DNA from: Chionis minor
Taxonomy: Eukaryota > Chordata > Aves > Charadriiformes > Chionididae
Assembly (NCBI GenBank): GCA_013398295.1
Contig: VZSF01009849.1
Location: 558,280 to 622,279, forward strand
Length of the DNA stretch: 64,000 bases
Reading direction: 5' to 3'
The position numbers and the translations under genes were made by a program. The notes beneath the pieces are model-generated. The model had not been told where the DNA came from. It ran no database searches and saw only the letters and a list, made by a program, of their open reading frames with translations. Position 1 is the stretch's first letter, and the number at the start of each line of letters is the position of its first letter. This document shows positions 27,701 to 42,700 of this stretch, in pieces.

Positions 27701-30700
27701 TTTTCTCTGTGCCATTCACATCATTCAACACATTCCTTTATTCCTCCAGCAATGGCTTTGGGACCTTCTCCATTTTAGAAAAGGAGTTAATATGTATTGG
27801 AACTTAGAACAAAACCTTGATGCAATATTCTAAGTCAAAACTGCTGTTAGGGTTCCCTGCAGTGGAAGCAATAATGTCAAACTGATTCTCCTCCTCAAAA
27901 GCTATGTTTGTGCTATACTGAAATTCCTGTGAGCCTTTTAACTGAGATACAGTTTGGCGAGGGGTCTTGAAATCCCACTCTTGATACAAATGCTAGCGCA
28001 GTGCCTCAAAACTAATAATTTGAACTAGAGAAAAGTCCTTTTATCTTTTCTAACCCCCTTTTTTTTTCCATGTTAAACTTACTGGTGCACAGAGCTGTAG
28101 AAGGTTTAATTTTGTTTCATCCTTTCTCATGCCCCTCCACTCAATTAAGGCAAATCCAACTGAATTGATAGAATTTTGCAGACAGTGGTATAGATTTTGA
28201 GCTGTAGGAGAGAACGCTGTGAGCCAGGCAACATAGATTTTAATCTCAGTTTTGCCATTAATTCTGCAATGCAAAGAAAATTACATGCAAGACCTGTTTA
28301 ATTTAAAATGAAATACAACAGAAAAATTTTCATATGTCATCTCCAAAAATGTAAAGTGAGAATGATGATACCGTAGTCTCTTCCACCGTGTAGACTGAAT
28401 AATTAATAATTTTTATCTTTAAAAGAATTTTGTCCTTTTCATTAAAAATAATGTGGGGGCAAGAGAGTAATGTTGTATTTTAATATGTCTTGAGATTCTG
28501 ATGTTTTAAGTACAGCTTTGAGGGTCTGATAGCAGCTATCTTTTTCCTCCGCAGAAAATGGAAGCTACCTATTACGATAATATCATGGAACAGCAGCGTT
28601 TAGAACCTGAATTTTTCAGAGTTGGTTTTTATGGTCGGAAATTCCCATTTTTCCTACGGGTAAGCCAGACTTACATAAAATATGACAAAGTGACCAGGCT
28701 CAGAGTAGCAGTTAAGGTTTTGTTGTTCTGCTGTGGAGATAGATGTCTGCCGTTTAACTTATTTTTTCTATGCCTCCACCAGCAGAAACAGCTTTCTGGC
28801 TAAACTGAAGGATGTGATCCACTGGGAATGTTGCTAGGAACAGAGATGGGGAATTTGACTCATGCCTATGTGTATTTTTGACAATCTGCACATGCAGCAC
28901 AAATTGCCTCTATTTTAAGCAAAATGCTGTATTGTAGCAATGTTGGGTCATTACTCAACTAATTTTCATCATCTCAAATTATCACCCTTTAAAAAAATCT
29001 CACATGACAGAATGACTCTAATACCAGACTGAGGACTCTCTTATGCTATCTATAAGCAAAAATTTCCTCTCTCTCCAGTAAAAAGCCTAACAGCTTCTCT
29101 AGACGCATCCTCACTTTGAGCTTATTGCCTGCTAGTGTGTACAGGACCAGCTGGGTGTACAATCCATTTAAAAAGTGGAATTATCTTCTTTTCCTGATGA
29201 GGAATCAAACTTAAAATGGATACTTGTTCATATGATGTCTTGTTGTTAGTTAAGAGCAAGGAAGGAATATAATCGGACAACTGCTGTAAGAACTGTCTAG
29301 AAATTGATGGTAGATGCCACCTAGCTTGACAGGACAAGCTAACTTGACGCGTGCTTTCAAGGACTGGAGGTGCATGTTTTGCGCTGTATTGAAGAATGGT
29401 TTGACAAGAGATGGCACCGCTCTGGAGTTAAACAGTAAGAAGTTACAAAAAGCCACACTCTACCATTTTTTCCCGTAGGGCACACATTTTGAAAATTACA
29501 CTCTCAAATTTCACTCTGATTACTAAGTTTGTGTTTGGCACTTTTTTTAACTAGTACTTAAACACTGGTGTTTAATTACAGTCTTTTAATGGAAGCACAG
29601 GCTGGGAAGTAAAGGCAAGTTGGAATTAATCCAGGTGAAAATACCGGTGGATAAAGTGGTAGCTTCACATTATTCAAAGGTGAAGATGAACAGTGCCATA
29701 ATGCAGCAGCCTGAATTGGTGTGTAGAGCACACATGCAACGGAATCGGAGGAAATGGCACGAGTTGCAGTATGAAGCAGCAGCTACCCTTTAATGGAAGA
29801 TCTCCAGAGAAAACGGACAATTTCTTTTTTTTTTTTTCCTATTTAACAACAGATGTTTCAGGAAATGAATGACAACAACATCATTATGGCACATAAGTGT
29901 CCCTACATTTGAAGTAGTACCAGTGAATCTAGCTCATCGTTATTACATTACAGATCCTACAGTTTTATCTTGGCTCCTGCATGGCCTGTGTCTTTAAACT
30001 GCACAAGTTTTCAGTGCACAGCACTTAGTCTTTGCAAAACGGTGTAACAATATGGATACTTGGCTGGAGACATTAACAGAGAACATGAGCATACATAATT
30101 ATAATCCTTGTTAATTCTGCAATTATATTTGGTAGCAGTACTTCTGATAGCAGATTACTAATGTAGCAATCTCATTAAAAGTCATCCTCCTCCTTTCTCT
30201 CTTTAATGATCCATACAGCATACACATTGCGAAGCACAGACTAAGCCCATTAGCAATCACATCAGCATGGATCACACTGTAAAGAGATTGGAAGCAGCTA
30301 TTCTAGAGAAGAAAAAGATTTACATGGATTTAAAATTCTCAAATGGATATGGGAGTGATTTAAAGTGATCAAATAACTCCGTGCCCTTTTCCCATTTATT
30401 TTTCTATTGCTGTATAGCTTGAGACAGAAAATAACCACTTCTTTCTATATCTTTGATTTTGAAGACCCTTTGTCTAGAAAACTCATTGTTCATGTTTCTC
30501 TGAATTCTGCATCTATTTCTAATGTTCCTCCATAAGTGAATTAAAACTGTCCACATCTTCCACCTACCAGAAGTTCAAGTAAGGCCTGACAAGCTCTGTT
30601 CTGAGATCTCGTGTAGGCATCTCTCTGAAGAGTCGATTAAATTTAGCTTTGAGGTGTTTTCAGGGCATTATTTTTAGAATCACAATAACTTTATTTATAG

Positions 30701-33700
30701 GCTTGCAGTTTTCTGGATCGCTGCAATCAAAAACTAAAATAGAGAATGCAGTTAAGTGTCATGAGGAGACACCTTCAAACATGGACTCACTCCAAATTTA
30801 GTAATAGCTGCAAAATTTGGGCACTACAGACTGAACTGTCAAGATTCATCATGCAGTTTTTCTCCCAGTTCATTGGTTGCTGTGACTGATGCATACAAAG
30901 TGACAGATGTCACAGCTGGAACAAGAAATATGTAAAGTTGAAATACGAAGCCAAATATAACTCTGCTCCTTTGCCATGTTTTATGATCAGATTTTGCTGC
31001 TTTCTCTTTGATTTTGCTACAAAATCAGGAACTGCTCGACCAGAACCCTTTTTCAGAGTAATTAGCAAAACATTATCGCATATAATGCAACTTCTAAATG
31101 CAGGAAGTAGAATGGGGGGAACTCTTCTTGTTGGCTGGGATTCTTTCGTTGTTTTATGAAGGTGAAACATCTCCCCCTGCTTCTAGTTATTGTTATGTAT
31201 ACAAGAGTTAAAACTGCCAGAATTAGAGAATTTGCCTGCTTTGATCAGGAGACATCAGGAGACATTAACACCAATCAAAACAGTGTTTTGTGGTAATACA
31301 GTTAAGATACCAGAATACCATCTTTATGACACTGAGGACTTTAGAAATCCTGTGTCTTGCTGTTCCAAGTTTGAGATGGCTCAAAAAGCATACGAGAGCT
31401 CTGCACAAGTGATGTACTGCCTCAAGAGGCATATCTAAACGCAAGCTTTTCATTACTGGCAGAAACGAAATTTTGTTTGTCAAGAGGGAAGTGCTTTTAG
31501 AGCTGAAGGGGAATTTGCTAAGTGGCCACTGAGAATTCCTGGTAAGACTTTTCCATATTACTCCACTACAGACAGGGGAGTTCCTGAGGATGTATTGCTG
31601 AACATGATCAGAGGAGGATCGTATGGCTATGACAATACAGCAACAATTAAACAATGATTTTTGTGAACAGTTTTTTACGACCTCTCTCTAAGGATAACTG
31701 ATAAATTGATAAACGTATATCTCCCTCTGTTCTCTGAAATCCTCAGGACTTTATCCATCTGATGTAAATTGTATTTGACAGCAGCTTTCCCAGAGTAGAA
31801 CAGCCGAGCTGGTGACTTACCCTTAAGTTTTGGTTGATATGTTTCAGTACAGTCCAATTAAAAAACAGTCCCTTTTCAGTTGTCTGAAAAGCAAATAAGA
31901 AAAGACAATAGGACTGAATGCTACGTGTGTATCGATCAGAGGCATCTTTCTGTTGAAAGTTCAGTGGAATGGTCTATTTATTCATCACTTCTTGATGAAA
32001 TACATTGTACAGAAAAAGGAAGGAATGAAATATATCAGCTGCGTTAAATGCACATTTTACTCTCTCCTTAGCATATTGACATTGTTGTTTGGTTTTGAAG
32101 AAGTCAAATTTAAAGTGAGATAGAAGCTGATAGTATTTAACTTACTTTTAAGGAGACTAAATTTATGCTTGTTCTTCTTGCAGAACAAGGAGTACGTATG
32201 TCGGGGCCATGACTATGAGAGGCTGGAAGCCTTCCAGCAGAGGATGCTGAGTGAGTTTCCACAAGCCATTGCAATGCAGCATCCGAACCACCCAGATGAC
32301 TCCATATTGCAGTGTGATGCCCAGTGTATCCTTCAGTGAAAGTGCAAACTGCGATTAGGGTAACTGCAGTAGAGCACTGAGGAGGAAGGTATTGAAAAGG
32401 TCATCAACCTGGATACCTCAGTTCTGAAGTGTCTTAGGTAGAGCTGGATATGGACAAAACCATACACCTGTCTACAGCAGGTACTAACTCGTTCATTGCA
32501 CTATGTATTGTCAGAGAGAACTGTCACTTTTTGTTCAGGGAGTAATGCAGGTCTTATTTGATGCGTAAGGGAAATAGGCGTGCTTGGTCACATCCATGTT
32601 TTAACCTTTACCAACAGCATTACAGTAATGCACGTTCTGTGTCATCAAAAGTACTCCTGATACCTGCTCTTGGAGAATATTTTGTTGGGAACAGATAGGA
32701 ATTATAAAGTGTTATTTTCTATTGTCTTTATTTTTCACATCAGTATTACTCTTTTTTGCAGTCTCCCTTTCTTTTAAACTGCTGAACTCTCTTATACCTA
32801 AGGCTTTGCATCTCGTTCTCCTTGGTAACACGTACTGTGATTTGATGGAACCAATACAATGCGATACACATTTCAGGACTGAACCACGTAACGCTTAATG
32901 GGTCAGCAGACACTTTTGAAGATTTTAGTCATGAGAACACTGCTGTTTGGCTTGTGTGACAACAGCAAGGACTTTAGCTACAAGGACATTGTCAGCAAGT
33001 GAAATGTCCCAGAATTGGCTGGTGTTTCCACTCGTCTTCCATAACACGTACTTTTCACTCCTCTTTGCTATATAACACTGATACTTTAATAGACAGGGGT
33101 TGTTCATATGTGTATTTTGGTTGGTTTCTTTATGCTTGCAGAGATCTTGTCTGTAACACTGAGGTTAAACGGGACTATAAATTGATGAAATTAGGACAAC
33201 TTTGGTTTGTAGAGAAAGCTTAAGTATCAAAGGTGAAATTTAACAAAGGTAAATATTAGATGTTTAGGTACCTAAACACACCAAGATCCACACCAGAGTG
33301 CCTGCACAAGTGAGGCACGTACCTGTAATTACAACTAACAGGAACTGGATATTTTGCCTGCTGTAGATATTTTGGATGTCTTCCTACACACTGTCTGCAT
33401 CCTCAAAGTATCTTCCTCTTTGGTTAACCTGGCTGCAAGGTATTATAACTCTTTAGACTGTCCTAGTAGTTCTAGGACTAGTTTCTTGCAAAAAAAGAAG
33501 TGTGTTGGAAAATAAAGAGGAGCTTGACTTTCTGAACTTACAATTGCATTTCTTTCCACAGTAGAGATAGCTTTCCTGTTTATGTCCCGTGGCTTTCTTT
33601 GACTACATAATTCACAGATTTACAGATCTATGCAGTGACTCCCATCCCAGACAATATAGATGTGCTGCAAATGGACCGTGTCCCTGATCGCATAAAGAGC

Positions 33701-36700
33701 TTCTACCGAGTCAACAACATCCGGAAATTCCGCTATGACAGGCCCTTCCACAAGGGCCCAAAGGACAAGGAGAATGAATTTAAGGTAGAAGTGGCAAATA
33801 AGCAGTGTTTAAGTGTTAATCTCTTCAAGACAAATACCATCTTGTTAATTTATGCTGATATAGCCTTGCAAGTAACCTTGCTTTGATTGTAGTAACTCAA
33901 GTAACAAGTAGCTGTTGAGTCCAATGGTTACACACCTGACGTGATTAAAGCATTGTCCCGTTTAAAGGTGAGCTCTTTTAGTGCCAGGAGAAATGCATTT
34001 TAAAGCAAGGATGGGGTTTTTTGTTTGTCTGGAGTTTTTTTCTCTACTGCGATACATGTCCACAATGTCTTCTTGGTTCTTGTGACAGAACTGGTGGTCA
34101 GCCTTTAAAATTTAATAGAAATGTTGAATGTTTTGCTTTAGAGCATAGCAAATTCTGATTTTGTTCATCAAGTAACTTTCAGCATTACATTCTGCATAGT
34201 ACGTTAATAATCAGGAGGTAAATATATTCTTTTCAGAACTTCACCCTCTTAGCACCTGTAGTGAGAGTACAGGAGTAGAGATGATGTGACTGTGACTCAC
34301 CGTGTACCTCACATCCTCAATTACTCTTTGCAGAGCTTGTGGATTGAACGCACCACTCTGACCTTGACTCACAGTTTGCCTGGGATCTCTCGTTGGTTTG
34401 AAGTGGAGAGAAGAGAACTGGTAACGTTCATAGTTCCTGTAATTGCAGTTTAGAACGATGAGTTACTGAGGACATGGGATAGGCAACTTAAAACCTTTTT
34501 GGCTGAAATCTTGCAATTTAAATTGATGAAGTTTACCAATGATGAAGTATGTCCTTTTTCCACCACTTAATCTAAATAATTGCTGAAAGTAACCAGGGGA
34601 ATTATGTGAGGGAACATGGCAGTATAATGGAGACAGCACCAAAAAGATGAAATAATTGCATTGTTGCCATGTCTTCAGTTTACAGAAAGAAGTTACCACA
34701 GCTCAGTGACCTGAAATCTAGCACTCCCAACAGTGAAGTTTGTTAATGTAGCTAATGTTCTACAAAGCAGTAAAAAGTAAGAGAGATCACTGAACGATCC
34801 TCGAGTATAATTTCATTACAAGGAAGATAATAAATCTCAGTGAAGTGTCCATGGAATTAATGTATATTTTATTGCCTTTGAGGTTGAAGTCAGTCCTTTG
34901 GAAAATGCCATTCAAGTGGTTGAGAACAAAAACCAGGAGCTGAGAACACTGATAAGCCAGTACCAGCATAAACAAATGCATGGTAACATTAATCTTCTCA
35001 GCATGTGTCTGAATGGAGTGATTGATGCAGCTGTTAATGGGGGAATTGCACGATACCAGGAGGTAAGCCAGACTCTGTGTCTGAATTTAGTATCATCTTT
35101 TTTCAATTTTATTTCCATTTCTGTTTCAAAGAGAGTATGACTTAATAAGATAAGACATTTTCATGCACATTATCTAAATACGAGGTTAAAACCCCTACTT
35201 GGTTATTCTGCATCAGTGCTTGCAATGCATACACGTCAACAGGAGGATCCAAAGGTGGAGCTGGGATATCACATGGAAGTAGGTACGGTTGACAGTGGGG
35301 TTTCTCAAGAATGAAACTTGGCTTGCCTGGAAATCTTGGTTTGGCAGGTAGAAGAGTGAAGCAAATTTTTTATTTATACAGCTTACATTATAAATTCATT
35401 TTGCAATAGAGGCAGTGGGACTCATCATAATTGAGACTGATCAGGACCTGTAATCAGGAAAAGATGCTAATTTGTGGTACTCAACCATTATGTTTGCTAG
35501 CCTCACTTCAGACTCGCTGTAACCCTAAAGTGATTGCATAGGCAGTATGTTATCTGGCATAATCCTTGGTAAGCTGTTACTTAAACTCTGCATTGCAAAA
35601 GGTAAGTCTAGGGTCAAATACTGAAGAATGGAGCAATGGCTGAGGGGTGTGGGACATGTCTTCCCAACAGAGCCATGAAGAGAATGTTCTTCATCCTTTA
35701 CATTAATTGCTACTTTACTCACTTAATTCCTTTAACTTTAGGCAGTTACGCAAAGAAAGCTATGTAAAATTCAAGTAACTGAGTGATACAAGGCTTAGTG
35801 GTATTGCTCATCACTGTCACATGGGAAAACTCGGTGACATTCATGATTCAACAGAATCATCAAGGTTACTAAAACCGTATGTTTACCTCGATCCCGGAGT
35901 GCTAAAAGCAATAAAACTGAGGTGCTGCTGTTAGCTTAATATATTTAGTTTTCCTAAGATTTTTGAACCTTTTCCTGTTACCCTTTGACACCAAGTTACA
36001 ATGAAATAGCTTCCAGTAAGCAGAGTGCTTTTTTTTTTTTTTTTTTTTTTTTACAGGCCTTTTTTGATAAAGACTATATCACAAAGCACCCTGGAGACGC
36101 AGAGAAGATCACACAGCTCAAGGAACTCATGCAGGAACAGGTACTGTTTTTCAGGTGCAAAAAGGACATTGCTACAGTGTCTGGATTCATCAGCAGTCAG
36201 TCTGAACACATCAGATCCAACTGATTCATTCAGAAGCAAAGAATTGTGGTACAGTAGTTGTAAAGTACCTGTAAGCAAAAAAGAGGGGGGAGATGGCCAA
36301 GGAGTTTATGAACAAGCTATTCACCTTATGGGATGTGAGGTGAAGCTCAGCTAAAAGTACATTAATTTTCTTGTCTCCATTTATTAGCCAATAGACATCT
36401 TGCCACATTTCAAGCCTGACATTCATTTTTGGCGTTTTGAATTACATCTTCCAGTAAATTTCAAACATAACCAGAGTCAGGACAGGACAGGTCAGGCTTG
36501 AGATTAAACTGGCAGAGCTACATAGAACAACTTAAAGCCTATTTATATTATCTGCAGTTTTATTTCTCCTTAGTGTCTCCATGAAATATCTTGGTAGATA
36601 AAGGTAGCTGGATGCTTTGATGGGAGTGAAATCAGAAAATCGCATCCCTCTTAACTGAAAGTTTGGCAAGATACACCCCTCAAACCAGGACAACCCCATT

Positions 36701-39700
36701 ACACAACGTGTCCAAGTCTGAATAGAGCTACTAGGCCTGTTTCTTCAACAAATCACTTAACTGCATTTCAGATTTCCCATCTGTAAAATAAAGATAATGC
36801 TTATCTCCCTTCAATCCTCAAGAGGATGTTTGAAGATTAATTAGTTATTGTTTGTACTGACTTTGGATCATGTAGGGAATTATATACATCTTAAGCCTGC
36901 TATCATTACTATTTTCTTTCATCTGAGAGCTTATATAATCTTACTCAATCACTAATATTATATGTTTGACCTTTGAAAAAGTGACCTTTAAAAATAAATA
37001 ATGAGCAACAGGAAGAGTGACTACGCATGCCACGCTGCTACTGCTCAGCTCAATTATCAGAAACTCATTTTAGAAATCTCGGTTGGCAACTTTGACCCCT
37101 TCACTGACACTGGGTGGAAGGAATTTTCTTTGTCACAATGAATTATCTGTGTGAGGACGTAATGCTGTTCACTCTGGAGAGAGAATCAATCTGGTAATTT
37201 TTTGCAGTTATCTCGTAACAAAAGTAATACAACATGACATAAATGTGCTTGTCTCACACTTAAAGTACTTGTTGAAGTCATATGAACTTGCCAGGTCTCC
37301 TGTGCTTGCTTCATTATCAGCAGCTGTGTAAATGAACAGTGGCATATTTTACAGTGCTTCCTTGCACGTTGACAGAACGGCAAGGCAGGCTTCTATTCTG
37401 TCTCTTAGACACAATTTATTTGGTTTTGTGATGTTATGTTTTCTATTAACAGGTACATGTCTTAGGAGTGGGTCTGGCAGTCCATGAGAAATTTGTACAC
37501 CCAGAAATGCGTCCCCTGCATAAGAAACTCATAGACCAGTTCCAGATGATGCGATCCAGTCTGTACCATGTAAGCCAATTAGTCATTTTTCCCGTTTTGA
37601 ATCATTATGATTAAACTTCTGTCAGTTGCAGGAAGGTTCACAAAAGAACCGGGCTGATACAGCACTGATTGAGCCTACTGGATTGCCAAATTATCAATTC
37701 TTTATTTTTGTGCAAGAAGGAAGTCCTAGTAAGTCTGTTAACTTAGCCTTTTAAATTAAACTAGAATTTTTAATATTTGTATGTTCTTTGTATCACAAAA
37801 CAATTGTAAAGCTTAATTTTCAGTTACTGTCTCACATAGCAGAAAACGACAGAAAACAGAGGAAGAAAGATTAACAGAAAGTGTTAGATGTTGGGCTCTT
37901 GTAAAGAACTGCCATAATTTGGACTAGTCTGACATGGATTAGGCCCTCCAGAAGTGTTTTTATATAGACAGCAACAGAAATTCCTGTTGGGTGCTTTAGG
38001 CATCCATCTCTGGTGATTAGTACGTGCACCGGTATGGGTCTATAGTTTCTATATAGTCAACCGAACTGCCTCCAGGGCATGTTCACACCACCTGTTACAT
38101 ACCAGAAGTACAAGTATCATCCTCTAGTAATGATACCTTTCCTTCTGTGCGTGCTCTGCTGTACATTAGTATTCCATGACAACTATTCCGAGACATCTTT
38201 GCCAGGTGGGTCTCAGAAATTTGCAGTGTGTTCTCCTCTTCCTGGTATAGTGGAATCTTTATGAATATCTAGACACTATCTTGAACACGATCACAACCAA
38301 ACTAAAGGTTTAGAATCTTTCTAGAACGTAAAGGAATGTTTTGAAATACGTGTGTTAGCACTTTACTTTCCATCTGGAGTGTGTATATGCTAAGGTAGCC
38401 TCTAGCTTGAAGGCTTTCTCCATTCTTGGGAGCGAACACTATGCAAGGATGGCCATAAATAACAGCACCAGATGTTACATGGCCTTTCTCTTTAAAAGCA
38501 GATGAGATCCATACAGGTCGTAGTTGCCAGTTTGAGTTCAGTACCCTTCTTGAGACTTAGGACAAGAGCTGTATTTTCAAGTACGTTTCTTTTTTGAAAA
38601 ATGTAGGTGGCTGTAATTTGGGCCACAGTATGCCTCTATTTTCCTCCCAAATTCCTGCAACAGTGGCTAGAAAGCGTCATTAGAAATAAACAGAAAATAG
38701 GGTTGTAAAGCACTGAAGCTCTTTATCCTGTGGAAACACAGGATAACTGTAGAGAACACGGAAACAGATCAGGATTTTCTTGAGAAGAAAACTTGAAGAA
38801 AAAATTTCCGTGGCTGCCTTAGCTAAAGTATGTTTCCTTTGCAGGAGTTACCTGGTTTGGATAAGCTGAGTCCAGCCTGTTCCGGCACTAGTACACCACG
38901 CAGCAATGTCCTGGTTTCGCATGGACCTATGAGCCCAGAGAGCATAAAGCTGGTGCATCGACACAGGTACCCTGAGTTTTTTCTGCTGAAATATCTAGGA
39001 TCTCTGCACACCGTTGTATTAAGATTCAAGGATCTAAGAAGTGGTTAACAGGAGGAGCAGGATGAGTTTTGGTAGAAGTGCCTTTTGTCTTCGATCAGTG
39101 CTAATTATCAAAGTTTGATCGAGAATTGGAATAAAAAAATTGAGGAATCCCATTTGCAGCAAATGCGGAACACCTCCATGGGTTACTCCACCACTTTACT
39201 TACTGTAGAGTCAGAAATAGGCATCTGACACTCAGATCTCCAGATTCAATCTGACTTTGGAGCTTCCAACTTCTCCTGCTTCTGTTATGCAAACAGCAAA
39301 TATTATGCAAACAGTGTTTTTTATAATTCTGATCAAATCAGAACCCAAATATAAGAAAGGCTGCCGAAGTGTTTTGATCAGAATACCAAAAAATGGCTCG
39401 GCCTTCACAGAAACATCTGAAAATGTGGATACTTGTTCAAACTGAATACCCATCTATAAAAACTGAGATAATAACTGAGGATAAAAACTGGGACTTTCAG
39501 GGCTAAACAGTGTTTTTGTATCCAGACAAAATTGCTTCTTTGAAAACGTACATATCCATGCCAGTATGAAAAACAGTGACAAACAGTGACAGGTATGTCA
39601 CTAAAGTTATGAAATTATAATTGTTCTTCCATGATTATTTCTCTTGGTGGGTCCACATAGCTTAGCTCTTTTTAAAGCCCGGCCTGAAAAGCTGTGGAAA

Positions 39701-42700
39701 CTTGGTCTTGAGTATGTGAGTCCAGGATGGTGAAATTCCTTTTACAATTAAAATTGAGTGGCACTTACACTACTGTCGTGGCTTGTCAGTGGACAGTTGG
39801 TGTCTGGGTCATAATTTTTTTTTTCCTCAAAACTCCTCACTTTGTAAAGCCTTTTTTAGTTCTTAGGGCAAACCAGGGAGATGCTGTAGTGTACAAAATA
39901 TGTACTTGTGTATGTGACTCAGTGTGACAAACTAAAAATGAATTTTATGAGTGAGATCAGGGTGCAGCCTGCATGGCAGCCAGGCTGTATTAATTTACTG
40001 TCAGCTCAAAGTTGCCTTCAACTGTAATGCTGAGGCCCAGCACATTCAATAAGAAGAACTGTACTTTGACCTGTGTCTTGTGCTTGGCTTCCTTTGGAAT
40101 GTTTTTTTAAGCTGCTCCCACTCATGGTACTTCAGCATTAAAAATGAGAGTGGTTTCAGAATGTTCTGTTATAAACAAAACAAATATGCACCCAGCATCA
40201 TGACATGATGTTGGCTTTGGTTTCTGGAATTCTACATCCTGCATATTATGCTGTCTTAGATGTAACCTGATTGTCGCTTCTTTCATATTTACTCACGTTT
40301 ATGGATTTGTTTAGGCTTATTCAGCTTGATTTTTCAAAAGTGTTTGACATCTAGAGGTGACCTAAAGCAGTAGGTAACTGCAGGTACTTAGTAGCTTGGA
40401 AAAAATCAGGCTTCAGAAATTAAAACACTGGTTCAAAAAGTAATGATGCCCCTGTTCTGTCTCTGTTTTTATTCCAGCCCACTGAACTTGCTTGGTTCAG
40501 TCCGACACTCGTCATCCTCTCTGTCGTCCCATACATCCAGCGAAACAGGAAACCTGGTTATCCTAACAGACAGTTCTGTGGGGGAGACTGCTGAGGATAT
40601 GTACCACATGCAGGTACAGCTCCAGCACAGCCAGGAGCTCTGGAGGGTTATGCTAGGAGGAGTACGCTTCACCCATACACACGCTTGGATCTGGCCTGTG
40701 AGATTTTTCTCAAAGAACTGAATAGTTTGGAATCTAAAATTGGTCAAGAAGGATGACCGTAATTCCAGGTTTACTTGGGGAAGAAATCTGTATTTGCATA
40801 GTGAAAGCTGATACTCTGGTCCAAGATCATACTGTTGCTTTCAGAAAGTGAGATTTCAGGCGGCACGTTGTTTATCTGACCTGTTCGACATAGGCAGTTG
40901 GTATTGCTCTGGGTTTGTGGGAGGGTGAGATGAGTCCCACAGTCCTGAGTGCAGATTAAATGGGCTGCACTGAAGCCATTTCCTAGACAGAGGCTGCACC
41001 GGGTGATCTGAGACAGGTAAATATCTGATGCGCTGATCCGCTCAGTTCTCTCTTGATGATTTCTCTGCCTGCTGCAGCTTGTTTACCCTAACTCCAGGTA
41101 CCAAGGCTCAGTCACCAACGTCTCTGTTTTATCCTCGTCCCAGGCTAGCCCTTCCACCTCAAGCCTGAGCTCTACCCACTCGGCACCGTCCCAGATGATT
41201 AACTCTGCCCCTTCCAGTGCTCGAGGTAAGAATGGGTGGACCCAAACGAAGGGTTAATCGGACCTGCAGGCGGCCCCTAAACCTGACAGTGTTGTTGACT
41301 TATTGGTGAAAGACCACCCACACTGAAATATACTACTGTTTCTCTTTTGGAGCTGGAAATACCTCTTAAAAAATTACTTCTTAAAAAATGTTTGTCATTC
41401 TCCAGAAATGGATTTAATATTTTTTTTTCAGCAGTATCTGGAACAAATCTCTAATGCGTGCTGGTTTCGGGCAGCTGAATTTCACAATGATTTCCATTGT
41501 TCCACCATAAAATTGTGGCAGGCAATGTAGAGGAAAACAACAATAGTCGTTGGTACAGTGGCACTTAAAATAGAGAGATCATGAAGGCAAAGGCAAAAAA
41601 AATTCATTTTACACCTTTAAAACAATTACGGCACAAAGAAAGAACTTGAGGCAGTTTAGCAGAAATGTATGTATACAAAAGCATATGTATATGATGAATG
41701 TTGAAAGATACAAATTTTAAGTACTGAAATTAAAGAAGGGGTTCCCTGCTGGGAAATTCTTGAAGAAAGGAAAAAAAAAAAAAAAAAAGTCTGTAAAAAG
41801 AGACTCTCGGGGTACTCATATTGCTTTTGCCGTTACAGTATCTGGTCTTTATATTGCTAATCGTTTTATTCCCAAACCTCAGAGCTGAAGCAAAACCACT
41901 CTGTGCAATCTCCTGACTTTGGTAACTTCTATTCAAGGTGGTTTTTTTCCCCCTCTCATTTTGGATTCTCAGTTGCAGGTTCACAAATTTCTACACCTCT
42001 TTTTACAGGCATCTGAAGAAGGTATCCAGGATATAGTTAGAGATAGAGGCTGGTATTTAAATCTTACCCCTTTTTCCCATACAAGGGAACTGTATGTCTC
42101 CTTACAGACAGAGAATGTGGAGAAGGGCCCTTTCCCTCAGGCCAGCTTGAGGCTTTTTTTGCTCAATCTTGCAGCAAAATCTTAATTGACTGGCTGTTGT
42201 TATGACACGGATGCATCAAAGTGTTTTAATGGAAGGATCAGATGGAGTAGGAAGGTGAGAAGTGGACATCTTCAAATAAAGGCAATAGCTTCACTAATTA
42301 CCAAGGGCTGGAAGGAAAATAATGACAATTCAAATAGTAAAGTAACAAGACAAAACTGGCATAACAGGAGAGGCAAGATGGAATGGAGTACAGGGCTGTC
42401 ATGTCAGGAAGATGTCCTTAACTGGACGTGCCTCAGCTGGCATGTGAGCGCTGAATCTTTTGGGGGATCTGAGGGGTTTTGGTGCTCACAGTGTTTCAGG
42501 CTGTTTTCCACTTTAAGAATCCAGTGCTCACAGCGACAGGCTGTGCCAGTCTTTCTGAGCTTGGTGACTTCACAGCATCACCAACTTCCCTGTCACTGTA
42601 TTCTTTGCTGTTGCTTAGAAACCAAAGTGGTGAATGATACAAAGGGTATGGTGCTGGTGGATGAGCCAACAGCACCTCCCAGAGATGAGAACTAGACAGT

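Noticed and set aside
31265..31654. 129-codon minus-strand ORF
   Set aside because: No recognisable motif, no promoter or splice context, in an AT-rich intron. Treated as chance.
42186..42695. 169-codon plus-strand ORF in the 5.7-kb intron
   Set aside because: No family resemblance, mixed composition and no continuous exon signals over its length. Only its last part, after the acceptor at 42618, is kept as a low-scored microexon idea.
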